A stretch of 5,618 nucleotides of DNA from an uncultured Bacilli bacterium. Lineage in GTDB: Bacteria; Bacillota_I; Bacilli_A; RF39; UBA660. Position 1 is the first letter of the stretch. Every line of letters begins with the position of its first letter. A program made the position numbers and the translations under genes. This document shows, in pieces, positions 1-5,512 of this stretch. The notes under the pieces are model-generated. The model ran no database searches. It was not told the DNA's origin and was given only the letters and a program-made list of their open reading frames with translations. The stretch is from assembly GCA_947623645.1 (NCBI GenBank), contig CANQHK010000079.1:1-5618 (forward strand). Reading direction: 5' to 3'.

Positions 1-474
1 AATATACTGTACTTTATCTAACGTTTGATGAAAAGCAGTATCAAAAACAGCAACCATAGGAACATTTGGTAAAGCATTCTTTAAAGCTTCCATTCCAAGA
101 ACATGAGCAGGGTTATGCAAAGGTGCAAAATCTTTTAAATCCAATAAATCTTGAATAACCTTATCATTAATTAAAACAGATTTACTATATTTTTCTCCAC
201 CACTAACTACTCGATGTCCAATTCCATCAATTTCATCCAAAGAAGAAATAATATTTAAAGAAAGAAGACGATCCAAAAGAATTTCAACGGCAACAGTATG
301 ATTTGGCATATCGATTTCTTCTCTGATCTTTTCCCCATTATATTTAATTGTATAGAAACTTCCTTCAATTCCAACTCTTTCAAAATATCCAGAAGCAATA
401 CATGCTTCATCTCTCATATCAAATAAGCTGAACTTTAAAGAACTGCTTCCTGCATTTACTGACATAATTTTCAT
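1..474 (-). CDS. ackA: Acetate kinase, N-terminal part (runs off the left edge)
   Basis: Acetate kinase interconverts acetyl phosphate plus ADP with acetate plus ATP in the cytoplasm, usually the ATP-yielding last step of the Pta-AckA pathway. Only the first 158 codons are present; the family is usually about 400 residues. Visible motifs are NAGSSSLKF at residues 7-15 (Asn7, Ser10, Ser12 and Lys14 of the phosphate-binding loop), GHRVVSGGE at 86-94 (Arg88, equivalent to the catalytic Arg91 of the Methanosarcina enzyme), APLHNPAH at 117-124 (His120) and VFDTAFHQT at 143-151 (Asp145, equivalent to catalytic Asp148). Many homologues have His where this one has Ser91 (HRVVHGGE). The start is the ATG at 474, six bases after GAGGG at 481-485; a second in-frame ATG three codons later has a poorer position. 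A separate promoter and the upstream terminator indicate transcription independent of the sigma-factor unit. The identification is firm. Confidence 0.97.
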   Translation of the reverse strand, partial: MKIMSVNAGSSSLKFSLFDMRDEACIASGYFERVGIEGSFYTIKYNGEKIREEIDMPNHTVAVEILLDRLLSLNIISSLDEIDGIGHRVVSGGEKYSKSVLINDKVIQDLLDLKDFAPLHNPAHVLGMEALKNALPNVPMVAVFDTAFHQTLDKVQYI

Positions 475-498
475 AAATATCCCTCATTTCTAAGAACT

Positions 499-527
499 AT
501 TATACACTGATTTTTTTTAGATGACAA
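499..527 (-). promoter_or_regulatory. Sigma-A-type promoter for ackA
   Basis: On the minus strand there is a -35 box TTGTCA (522-527, one mismatch to TTGACA), a 17-base spacer and a perfect -10 box TATAAT (499-504). Transcription would start near 492, giving a leader of about 18 bases that carries the GAGGG ribosome site. The promoter lies directly downstream of the sigma-gene terminator. Confidence 0.85.
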
Positions 528-556
528 CTGTTTTCTGCGTTTCCAAAAAAGATTCC

Positions 557-589
557 AAAGAAAAACGATTCTTCAAAAGCAAAGAATCG
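557..589 (-). terminator. Rho-independent terminator after the sigma factor gene
   Basis: On the minus strand CGATTCTT (582-589) pairs perfectly with AAGAATCG (566-573) across an 8-base loop, followed at once by TTTTTCTTT (557-565). It begins 10 bases after the sigma-gene stop codon and closes the presumed three-gene unit before the ackA promoter. Confidence 0.88.
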
Positions 590-598
590 AAATTTCTT

Positions 599-1255
599 TT
601 AAGCAACTAATTCATCCCGTAACTTCTTAAGAATTTTAGCCTCCTTCCTACACACTTGTACCTGACTTGTATTCATTTTTTCACTCACTTCGGTTTGTGT
701 TAAATCATTAAAATATCGTTCATAAATTAAAGATCTTTCTTCCTCACTTAAATTTTCTAATGCTCTTTGCAAATCCAAATGATCTTCATGATAGGAAGGT
801 TCTTCATAAGATTCAAAATCATATAAATTCATATTTTTATCTTCTTCACAATCATTGATTGCATAATCCAAACTTTTTACAAAACTATTGGCTTGTAGAG
901 CATCTATAATCATATCCTCTTCTACTTCTAAAAAACAAGCCATTTCAAAAGTTGTCGGTTCTCTTCCCAATTTTTGAATCATCATTTCTCGAGTTTTCAA
1001 AATTTTCCCATACAAACTTTGCATTTCTTTACTCACTTTAATCATTTTACTCTCCCGAATAAAATTCAAAATTTCTCCTAAAATATAAGAATAAGCATAC
1101 GTTGAAAATTTTGTATCAAACCCTTCTTGATAATTTTTATAAGCTTTAGCAAGTCCCATCATACCAACTTGTTTTAAATCTTCTAAATCATAACTTCCCT
1201 GAAATTTAACAGCAATTGAATAAACCAACTTTTCATATTCCAATATCTTGTCCAT
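599..1255 (-). CDS. Sporulation/stress-type RNA polymerase sigma factor (SigF/SigG/SigB group)
   Basis: This 218-residue protein is a sigma-70-family group 3 sigma factor that would direct RNA polymerase to a special promoter set. Region 2 spans about residues 5-78: LEDLKQVGMMGLAKAYKNY (24-42), then FDTKFSTYAYSYILGEI and IRESKMIKVSKEM (66-78), closely following the FSTYAVPMIIGEI and VKVSRSLKE pattern of SigF/SigG. Region 3 is about 80-130 (KLGREPTTFEMACFL). Region 4 is about 163-213 (LSEEERSLIYERYF, then the helix-turn-helix LTQTEVSEKMNTSQVQVCR; SigF has SQVQVSR). It is shorter than typical SigF (about 255 residues), mostly through a missing N-terminal extension. The start ATG follows AAGGAG (1263-1268) by 7 bases; that ribosome site overlaps the stop codon of the STAS gene, so translational coupling is likely. 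No anti-sigma kinase gene is adjacent. The group is clear, but which paralogue it matches (F, G or B) is not. Confidence 0.93.
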   Translation of the reverse strand: MDKILEYEKLVYSIAVKFQGSYDLEDLKQVGMMGLAKAYKNYQEGFDTKFSTYAYSYILGEILNFIRESKMIKVSKEMQSLYGKILKTREMMIQKLGREPTTFEMACFLEVEEDMIIDALQANSFVKSLDYAINDCEEDKNMNLYDFESYEEPSYHEDHLDLQRALENLSEEERSLIYERYFNDLTQTEVSEKMNTSQVQVCRKEAKILKKLRDELVA

Positions 1256-1266
1256 AATAAATCTCC

Positions 1267-1605
1267 TTATATTTGTATCATTTGAAATGCCATAAGTTCA
1301 TTCTTTGTTTTATGAACTTCTTTTAAATCTTTTTCTACAATCGCTCGAATTGCATCTTTTTGATATCCACAAACAATCAATTTTCCATTGTGCAAAATCA
1401 TATCTTTATATTTTTTACGAATGACCTCTAATCCATTTTGATCAATAAATTCTAAACTTTCCAAATTAATAACAAAGTATTTTACACCCTGTTCATAAAT
1501 AAATCGATCTAAAGTTTTAGAGAGTTCTTTGGAAGTTTTTTTCGTAAGTTTTCCTTCTAATCGAATAAATAAGAGTCCTTTTCGAAATTCAAAATTTATT
1601 TTCAA
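1267..1605 (-). CDS. STAS-domain protein, SpoIIAA/RsbV-like (anti-sigma factor antagonist family)
   Basis: The 112-residue protein is a stand-alone STAS domain of normal family length (SpoIIAA is about 117). KGLLFIRLEGKLTKKTSKEL (9-28) matches the first strands and helix, and YFVINLESLEFIDQNGLEVI (43-62) the central strand and switch loop. In SpoIIAA and RsbV the loop reads Asp-Ser-Ser/Thr-Gly and the first Ser is phosphorylated by the anti-sigma kinase. Here it is Asp55-Gln56-Asn57-Gly58, so that phospho-switch is absent. The start chosen is the TTG at 1605: it follows GAGGTG (1615-1620) by 8 bases and gives a normal STAS N-terminus. An in-frame TTG at 1641 would add 12 residues translated across this ribosome site and is less likely. 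The gene sits 11 bases before the sigma gene and 80 bases after the secreted-protein gene. By family it would control the sigma factor; the mechanism must differ from the classical partner switch. Confidence 0.85.
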   Translation of the reverse strand: MKINFEFRKGLLFIRLEGKLTKKTSKELSKTLDRFIYEQGVKYFVINLESLEFIDQNGLEVIRKKYKDMILHNGKLIVCGYQKDAIRAIVEKDLKEVHKTKNELMAFQMIQI

Positions 1606-1685
1606 ACGTCTAATCACCTCGCCTATATAAATATAAATCAAATTTTTATAAATTTATACCAATTCGACAAAACTAGCTATTTCTT

Positions 1686-2876
1686 TCATCGAACAAAAAA
1701 TGACATTTTTCTTAAAATGAAAGTAGAAAGAAAACAAATACAGTATTTATCCAAAATAGAAAGTTGCAAAACGGAATCCTGTTCTTCTTTAGGAGTGTCT
1801 ACCGGAACTTTTACTTCTTTTACCGTTTCAACAGGATAATAAACTTTTTCTACTTTTGGCACGACTACTTTCTTTTCCAAATACTCTGTTATTGTCGTAG
1901 GAACTTCCACTGTTTTTTCAATATATTCAGGGGTAGGAACCAAAACTTCTTTTTCCACATATTCAACAATCGGATCTGGAATTTCTACAGAAGGAGTTTG
2001 AACATCTGAGTCTTCTTCCTCAACTTCAATAAAATCCTCTTCATCCCGAATTAAGCCATCAATATTTTCATAATATCCATCAACATAATGTTTGATTTCT
2101 TTATAATATTGATAAAGTCGATTTCGATAAACATATTCATACGTTTTCTCTAAAATCTTTGCATTTTCGATTTCCTCTTGACCTTTTATTTCATGAACTT
2201 CATCAGAAAGCCTTTCTTCATGTTCTACATCTTTTAAATTTTTAATAGAAGAAAAGGCAAAGACTAAAGAACTACTAACAGAATATTGAAAATAAGGATT
2301 CGATAAATCATTAGTACTATTTACCGTCACTCGAAAACTTCCTTTTTTACCAGATGCACCACCCAAAAAAAATTTAATAGTTAAATCTTCTGGAAAATAT
2401 TCATCCTTTAAATCAATCGTAAGCTTTCTACCATTATCTACATAATTATATTCATAGCTTGTCCTTGTATTTTGAATCAAAGCAAAAAAATCAGAAGAAC
2501 AACTAGAACAATTAATAGAATATTCAATTTTAGTATTCTTATTAAAAATTTGAATTTCTTGAAAATTAATTTTTGAATCAGAAGTAATTTCATCAACAAT
2601 AATATAACGAACCTTTTGATGTTCTTGATATTTTAAAACAGGAACAATTCGAACAATATCTTCTTCGATTTCTGGCTTTGTAGAACTTACTACTTCATCA
2701 CTATAATGCCAAGTAGAACTTTGATAAGGATATTCTGGATCATTTTTTCCCTCCTCATAAAAAGTATCACTATATTCTTTTTCTAAATAATAATACTTAT
2801 ACTCCCTTTTTACATCTTTTGCATATACTCCAACAGGAATACACAACAATAATAAAACAACAAATAATTTTTTCAT
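1686..2876 (-). CDS. Secreted stalk-like protein with EKxVxVP repeats (function unknown)
   Basis: This 396-residue protein does not match a family I recognise. Residues 1-19 form a clear signal peptide (MKK, a hydrophobic run with LLLLCIPVG, cleavage after VYA). The Cys in that run is preceded by Leu, so it is not a lipobox. Residues 20-70 are rich in Tyr and Glu. Residues about 80-210 look like a beta-sandwich, with a CSSC pair at 123-126. Residues 215-290 are charged and probably helical (ERLSDEVHEIKGQEEIENAK). Residues 303-361 are a repetitive stalk (EYVEKEVLVP, EYIEKTVEVP, EYLEKKVVVP, VETVKEVKVP). The C-terminus has a short hydrophobic stretch (YCICFLSTFIL) followed by RK, which might anchor the protein; there is no LPxTG. 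The start is the ATG at 2876, 5 bases after GGGAGG (2882-2887); an upstream in-frame TTG at 2891 falls before that site. It is probably the first gene of a unit with the STAS and sigma genes. Confidence 0.85.
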   Translation of the reverse strand: MKKLFVVLLLLCIPVGVYAKDVKREYKYYYLEKEYSDTFYEEGKNDPEYPYQSSTWHYSDEVVSSTKPEIEEDIVRIVPVLKYQEHQKVRYIIVDEITSDSKINFQEIQIFNKNTKIEYSINCSSCSSDFFALIQNTRTSYEYNYVDNGRKLTIDLKDEYFPEDLTIKFFLGGASGKKGSFRVTVNSTNDLSNPYFQYSVSSSLVFAFSSIKNLKDVEHEERLSDEVHEIKGQEEIENAKILEKTYEYVYRNRLYQYYKEIKHYVDGYYENIDGLIRDEEDFIEVEEEDSDVQTPSVEIPDPIVEYVEKEVLVPTPEYIEKTVEVPTTITEYLEKKVVVPKVEKVYYPVETVKEVKVPVDTPKEEQDSVLQLSILDKYCICFLSTFILRKMSFFVR

Positions 2877-2921
2877 AAAAACCTCCCACAAATATTTTTT
2901 TAAAGTTAAAATTTTAAAAAT

Positions 2922-2930
2922 TTAAATCAT
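2922..2930 (-). CDS. Two-codon leader mini-ORF (Met-Ile-stop)
   Basis: On the minus strand a perfect Shine-Dalgarno AGGAGGTGA (2937-2945) is followed after six bases by ATG ATT TAA. No longer reading frame uses this site: the GTG inside it would need a ribosome site with no spacing. The mini-ORF ends 45 bases before the start of the secreted-protein gene, which has its own GGGAGG. It could be a regulatory leader, a ribosome loading site, or the remnant of a lost gene. The sequence is seen directly; translation is inference. Confidence 0.4.
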   Translation of the reverse strand: MI

Positions 2931-2953
2931 CCTTTTTCACCTCCTACTATTTT

Positions 2954-2982
2954 ATTATTCGTAAAAAAAATACAAATGTCAT
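2954..2982 (-). promoter_or_regulatory. Probable sigma-A-type promoter for the secreted-protein/STAS/sigma unit
   Basis: On the minus strand there is a -35 box ATGACA (2977-2982, 5 of 6 to consensus), a 17-base spacer containing a run of eight T, and a -10 box AATAAT (2954-2959, 5 of 6). The start would be near 2947, just before the AGGAGG of the mini-ORF, giving a leader of about 70 bases. In such AT-rich DNA a match of this quality is suggestive only. No equally good promoter was found in the 80-base gap before the STAS gene. Confidence 0.5.
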
Positions 2983-2983
2983 C

Positions 2984-3021
2984 AAAAAATTTCAAAGTTA
3001 GCGATCTTTTACTTTTTGAAA
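2984..3021 (-). terminator. Possible second (back-up) terminator
   Basis: On the minus strand TTTCAAAAAGT (3011-3021) pairs with ACTTTGAAA (2990-2998) as nine base pairs with a two-A bulge and a 12-base loop, followed by six T (2984-2989). It lies just past the stronger hairpin and just before the promoter, so it may catch read-through from the surface-protein gene. The stem is AT-rich and weak. Confidence 0.45.
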
Positions 3022-3024
3022 CAC

Positions 3025-3075
3025 AAAAAAGACCATAAAAGTTATTCATGATTGAAAACTTCTAAAGTCTTTTTT
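3025..3075 (-). terminator. Long-hairpin terminator after the surface-protein gene
   Basis: AAAAAAGAC (minus strand, 3067-3075) pairs with GTCTTTTTT (3025-3033). Inside it TAGAAGTT pairs with AACTTTTA (one G-U pair), and the loop holds a further TTCA/TGAA pair, so nearly the whole 51 bases fold. The T run at the 3' side fits a rho-independent terminator about 80 bases after the surface-protein stop. The A and T runs are symmetric, so it could also act on the plus strand, but no plus-strand gene is seen. Confidence 0.85.
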
Positions 3076-3153
3076 AATTTTATTCTTATTAGAATCATTC
3101 CATTTTTTTCTAGAAAATCTGTTCTTCATAGTCAAGTCAGTAAATTGTTCTAT

Positions 3154-5340
3154 CTATGACACTTCTAGAGCAAAAAGTACTGCACGAGAAGAAAGATAAT
3201 CATTTGCATTACCACTACTAAGATCATAATAGAACACACCCGCAAGAGCAGCATGGTAAAAAGCTCCATCGTAAATAAACCAAGGACTATCAGGAGAAAC
3301 AAAAGAAGCATAATCACTATACCATCCACTAATTTCAGATAAAGCATGACCATAACATATTTCATCATTACAAGCTTTAAAAGCATCTGTTCCATGATAC
3401 AAATCATAATACTTTGCTTCTGGAAAATCGATTCCACTTGAATAAGTATCATTTTCTAAAGTACCGTTGAATCCAGAATTAAGAGAACTATCATGTCCAC
3501 TTCTTGGTCTATTATTATCATCTGCTAATACTCCCATAACATATTCCCGTGCTCCCCCACTCATGTCATAAATTCCTGTTATATTACCGGTTGTACTTGC
3601 ACTTTTTCCATATATTCCATCATATCGATTATTTGAATTATCGCATACAATAGAATCCTTGCTAGCATCCTGCGTTGTTGCTCCAATACCTGTTACATAA
3701 TTTAAACAGTTGTTAAGTTTTACTTGTTTTTCTTCTTCTGCGTAATCCTTATTTCCATATTTTCCATATTTACTTTGAGATAGATATGCTGTAACTCCAC
3801 GTTCACTATTTTTTATCATGTGAGTGTTCACAGTATTTGAATCAAATCCAAATGGATTTTCAGGCCTTTGCATACTTTTTATAGCATAAAAGAAATTTGC
3901 TATATTATTATATCTTAAAGATGTTTTATTAGGTAATATTTCCAATCCATCAGCACTTTTACAGTCTTCTTTATCTACAGTACAATTTAATAAATTGTTA
4001 GAACTATCTGATGAACTTGATGAGTATGTTTTATGGCTTAATTCAAACTTTCCTACCCAAATTCCAGATAAATCTTCATCTCCAAAAGTAAATCCGTCCG
4101 GGGTTCTCCAACTATCTTCAATCTTTTTTGTATACTTTGCACTTCCTGTTTCTTTTGTTTCTTTTGAAATAAACTTTATATCAATTGCTCCAGGTAACTC
4201 TTTGGAAGGAGCAGAAACTCTTCCTTTTTCTTTTTTACCATAATAGTTTTGTCCATCATCTTCTGATTTTATACTATAACTATATCTTGGTATCCATACC
4301 CACATTGTGTTCATATTTGTCAATGGAACTTCCTGTCCAACAGCTTCTGTTTTTACATTTCCTGATTCATCTAAATAAGTACCTCTTGCAGTAGAAATTA
4401 CTGTTACGGCATTGGCCCATTCTTGGCTATCATAATTATACCAACCAGAATTTACATTTGCAACTTTCCACTTGTTTTCTTCATATACAACTGGAATCAT
4501 ATTCTTGGCTAACTCTGGTGGATTTGGCTCAATTTTCTCCCATCTTGCATATAAGGTTTGATCTCCTTTTAAAGTTACTTCTGTATTACTTTCAATTAAA
4601 CTTCCAGCTTGTTCTTCTACTTGCTCTTCTGTATACCAACCAGCAAACTTATATCCATCTCTTTCTGGAATTGGTAAGTTTCCATACGTTAATCCTTCAT
4701 ATACTTCTATTGCTTCTTCTGTTGTTCCATCTTCTCCACTATTAAAGTTAACGGTAAATTTTGCTCTCGTTATCTCTTGGGTTGCTTCTACTTTTATTCG
4801 GTAACTTAAGCTTTTATCTTTTATTAAAGTATTATCTGTTACTTCATGTGCAATCCAGAGTTTTAATTCATAAGAAATTGTTTCTTTTCCTTTGATTTCT
4901 CCTTCATCAATTGCATAATCTTTTTCTTTTATATCAGAAATATAATTTATCTTTGTTTCTTTTCCTTTGATAAGGCCATATCGAACGATACTTTCTGATA
5001 ATTTATTTTCTTCTTCTACTCCTTCTTTTTCAATTTCTTCTAGTTTTAATACATATCCTGTCTTCTTATCTCCTTCATTGATTAAATCAAAAGTAAATCC
5101 TTTCTCTTGCATTAAACCTACTTCATCATACATAGGAAGTGCATTTGTAATCGTAAAATTATTTTCATTTTCTTCTAATTCTAATCGTAAATTTCCCACT
5201 GTAATAATCTGTTTTTTATTTCCAGATAACGTTAAATTAATGAATGCATAAGTTACACTTAAAAAGATAACAAAAATACTTGTTATAAATACACTAATCT
5301 TTACGATTTGTTTCTTCTTATTCTTTTCATCCATAGACAT
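3154..5340 (-). CDS. Anchored surface protein: InlB-type repeat plus FGE/C-type-lectin-like domain with a DGR-like variable C-terminus
   Basis: This 728-residue protein is probably displayed on the cell surface as a binding protein. Residues 12-34 are a membrane segment after a lysine-rich N-terminus, ending VTYAF as in TasA/camelysin-like exported proteins. Residues 40-190 are beta-rich. Residues 194-268 are one Listeria-Bacteroides repeat (GYKFAGWYT, TLYARWE). Residues about 345-728 resemble the SUMF1/formylglycine-enzyme C-type-lectin fold (WVWIPRYSYS 347-356, GIWVGKFELS 426-435, NSERGVTAYLSQSKYG 511-526, YDMSGGAREYVMG 591-603). Homologues I recall often have Trp at Arg514 and Arg598. Six Cys (453, 460, 545, 566, 657, 662) may form disulfides outside the cell. 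Residues 686-724 resemble a DGR variable region. A catalytic role is unlikely; binding is inferred. The first ATG is chosen, six bases after AAGGAG (5347-5352). The gene has its own G-tract promoter and terminator, so it is probably monocistronic. Confidence 0.88.
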   Translation of the reverse strand: MSMDEKNKKKQIVKISVFITSIFVIFLSVTYAFINLTLSGNKKQIITVGNLRLELEENENNFTITNALPMYDEVGLMQEKGFTFDLINEGDKKTGYVLKLEEIEKEGVEEENKLSESIVRYGLIKGKETKINYISDIKEKDYAIDEGEIKGKETISYELKLWIAHEVTDNTLIKDKSLSYRIKVEATQEITRAKFTVNFNSGEDGTTEEAIEVYEGLTYGNLPIPERDGYKFAGWYTEEQVEEQAGSLIESNTEVTLKGDQTLYARWEKIEPNPPELAKNMIPVVYEENKWKVANVNSGWYNYDSQEWANAVTVISTARGTYLDESGNVKTEAVGQEVPLTNMNTMWVWIPRYSYSIKSEDDGQNYYGKKEKGRVSAPSKELPGAIDIKFISKETKETGSAKYTKKIEDSWRTPDGFTFGDEDLSGIWVGKFELSHKTYSSSSSDSSNNLLNCTVDKEDCKSADGLEILPNKTSLRYNNIANFFYAIKSMQRPENPFGFDSNTVNTHMIKNSERGVTAYLSQSKYGKYGNKDYAEEEKQVKLNNCLNYVTGIGATTQDASKDSIVCDNSNNRYDGIYGKSASTTGNITGIYDMSGGAREYVMGVLADDNNRPRSGHDSSLNSGFNGTLENDTYSSGIDFPEAKYYDLYHGTDAFKACNDEICYGHALSEISGWYSDYASFVSPDSPWFIYDGAFYHAALAGVFYYDLSSGNANDYLSSRAVLFALEVS
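3169..3285 (-). other. Candidate DGR variable region at the 3' end of the surface-protein gene
   Basis: Residues 686-724 start PWFIYDGAFYH and continue AGVFYYDLSSGNAND to SSRAVLF. The frame matches the PWF-x-RGG-x-Y ... AGVF ... S-x-R-x-VL pattern of C-type-lectin proteins diversified by DGRs, in which template AAT/AAC codons become NNT/NNC. Here the residues at the exposed positions (Ile, Tyr, Asp, Ala, Phe, His, Leu, Ser) are all encoded by codons ending in T or C (ATT, TAC, GAT, GCT, TTT, CAT, CTT, AGT), while fixed positions include GGA, GCG, GTG, GCA and GTA. No template repeat or reverse transcriptase is visible in the window, so DGR control is inference. Confidence 0.5.
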
Positions 5341-5388
5341 CTTTCACTCCTTTGAAACTACTATTTTATATATCATAACATTTTTGTA

Positions 5389-5418
5389 ATAAATAATTCG
5401 CCTATTCTTATTATTTAT
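5389..5418 (-). other. Weak hairpin in the leader of the surface-protein mRNA
   Basis: ATAAATAAT (5410-5418, minus strand) pairs perfectly with ATTATTTAT (5389-5397) around a 12-base loop. All nine pairs are A-T, so stability is low, and no T run follows. It lies in the approximately 135-base leader between the G-tract promoter and the AAGGAG site. It might affect mRNA stability, or it may be chance in AT-rich DNA. Confidence 0.25.
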
Positions 5419-5479
5419 ATATTTTACTTTATCACGAATTAGCATCACTGTAAACCGTATTTTTTATATATTTCTAATT

Positions 5480-5512
5480 ACTATACTACCCCCCCCCCAT
5501 CAAAAATGTCAA
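5480..5512 (-). promoter_or_regulatory. Promoter with a G-tract spacer, driving the surface-protein gene
   Basis: On the minus strand a perfect -35 box TTGACA (5507-5512) is followed by TTTTTGAT, ten G, and then TAGTATAGT. Two -10 candidates overlap: TAGTAT (5483-5488, 4 of 6, spacer 18) and TATAGT (5480-5485, 5 of 6, spacer 21). Loss of four G would put the better box at the ideal 17 bases. The leader to the ATG is about 135 bases. The -35 box abuts the T run of the preceding terminator, so the promoter is insulated from upstream transcription. Confidence 0.7.
5489..5498. repeat. Homopolymeric G/C tract of ten bases
   Basis: There are ten consecutive C on the plus strand (G on the minus strand) in otherwise very AT-rich intergenic DNA. 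The tract lies between the -35 and -10 boxes of the surface-protein promoter. Tracts of this length are prone to slipped-strand length changes in bacteria. Confidence 0.97.

Noticed and set aside
1639..1641. TTG at 1641 as the start of the STAS gene
   Set aside because: It would translate across the GAGGTG ribosome site and add 12 residues not expected in STAS proteins; the TTG at 1605 has ideal spacing.
1643..1680. Possible SigB/SigF-like or sigma-A promoter, and a 12-bp TATAAATTTATA palindrome, before the STAS gene
   Set aside because: GGTATAAAT resembles a -10 box, but no matching -35 box lies at a suitable distance; the palindrome is pure A/T and expected in such DNA.
1686..1688. UGA read as tryptophan, as in mycoplasmas
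   Set aside because: The Trp codons checked are TGG, and the long genes contain no internal TGA; UGA here behaves as a stop.
1764..2009. Plus-strand open frame rich in Phe, Asn and Arg
   Set aside because: It is the complement of the Glu/Val-rich stalk repeats of the secreted protein; its composition is an artefact of that strand.
3165..3452. Minus-strand open frame rich in Met, Leu and Val
   Set aside because: It is a +1 shadow inside the 3' end of the surface-protein gene, with no ribosome site.
3995..5251. Plus-strand open frames opposite the surface-protein gene
   Set aside because: They are antisense shadows of a well-supported gene, lack ribosome sites, and have low-complexity Leu/Ser/Phe-rich translations.
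5372..5377. TATGAT as a second promoter close to the surface-protein start
   Set aside because: The hexamer is good, but the sequence 17 bases upstream (CGAATT) is not a -35 box.
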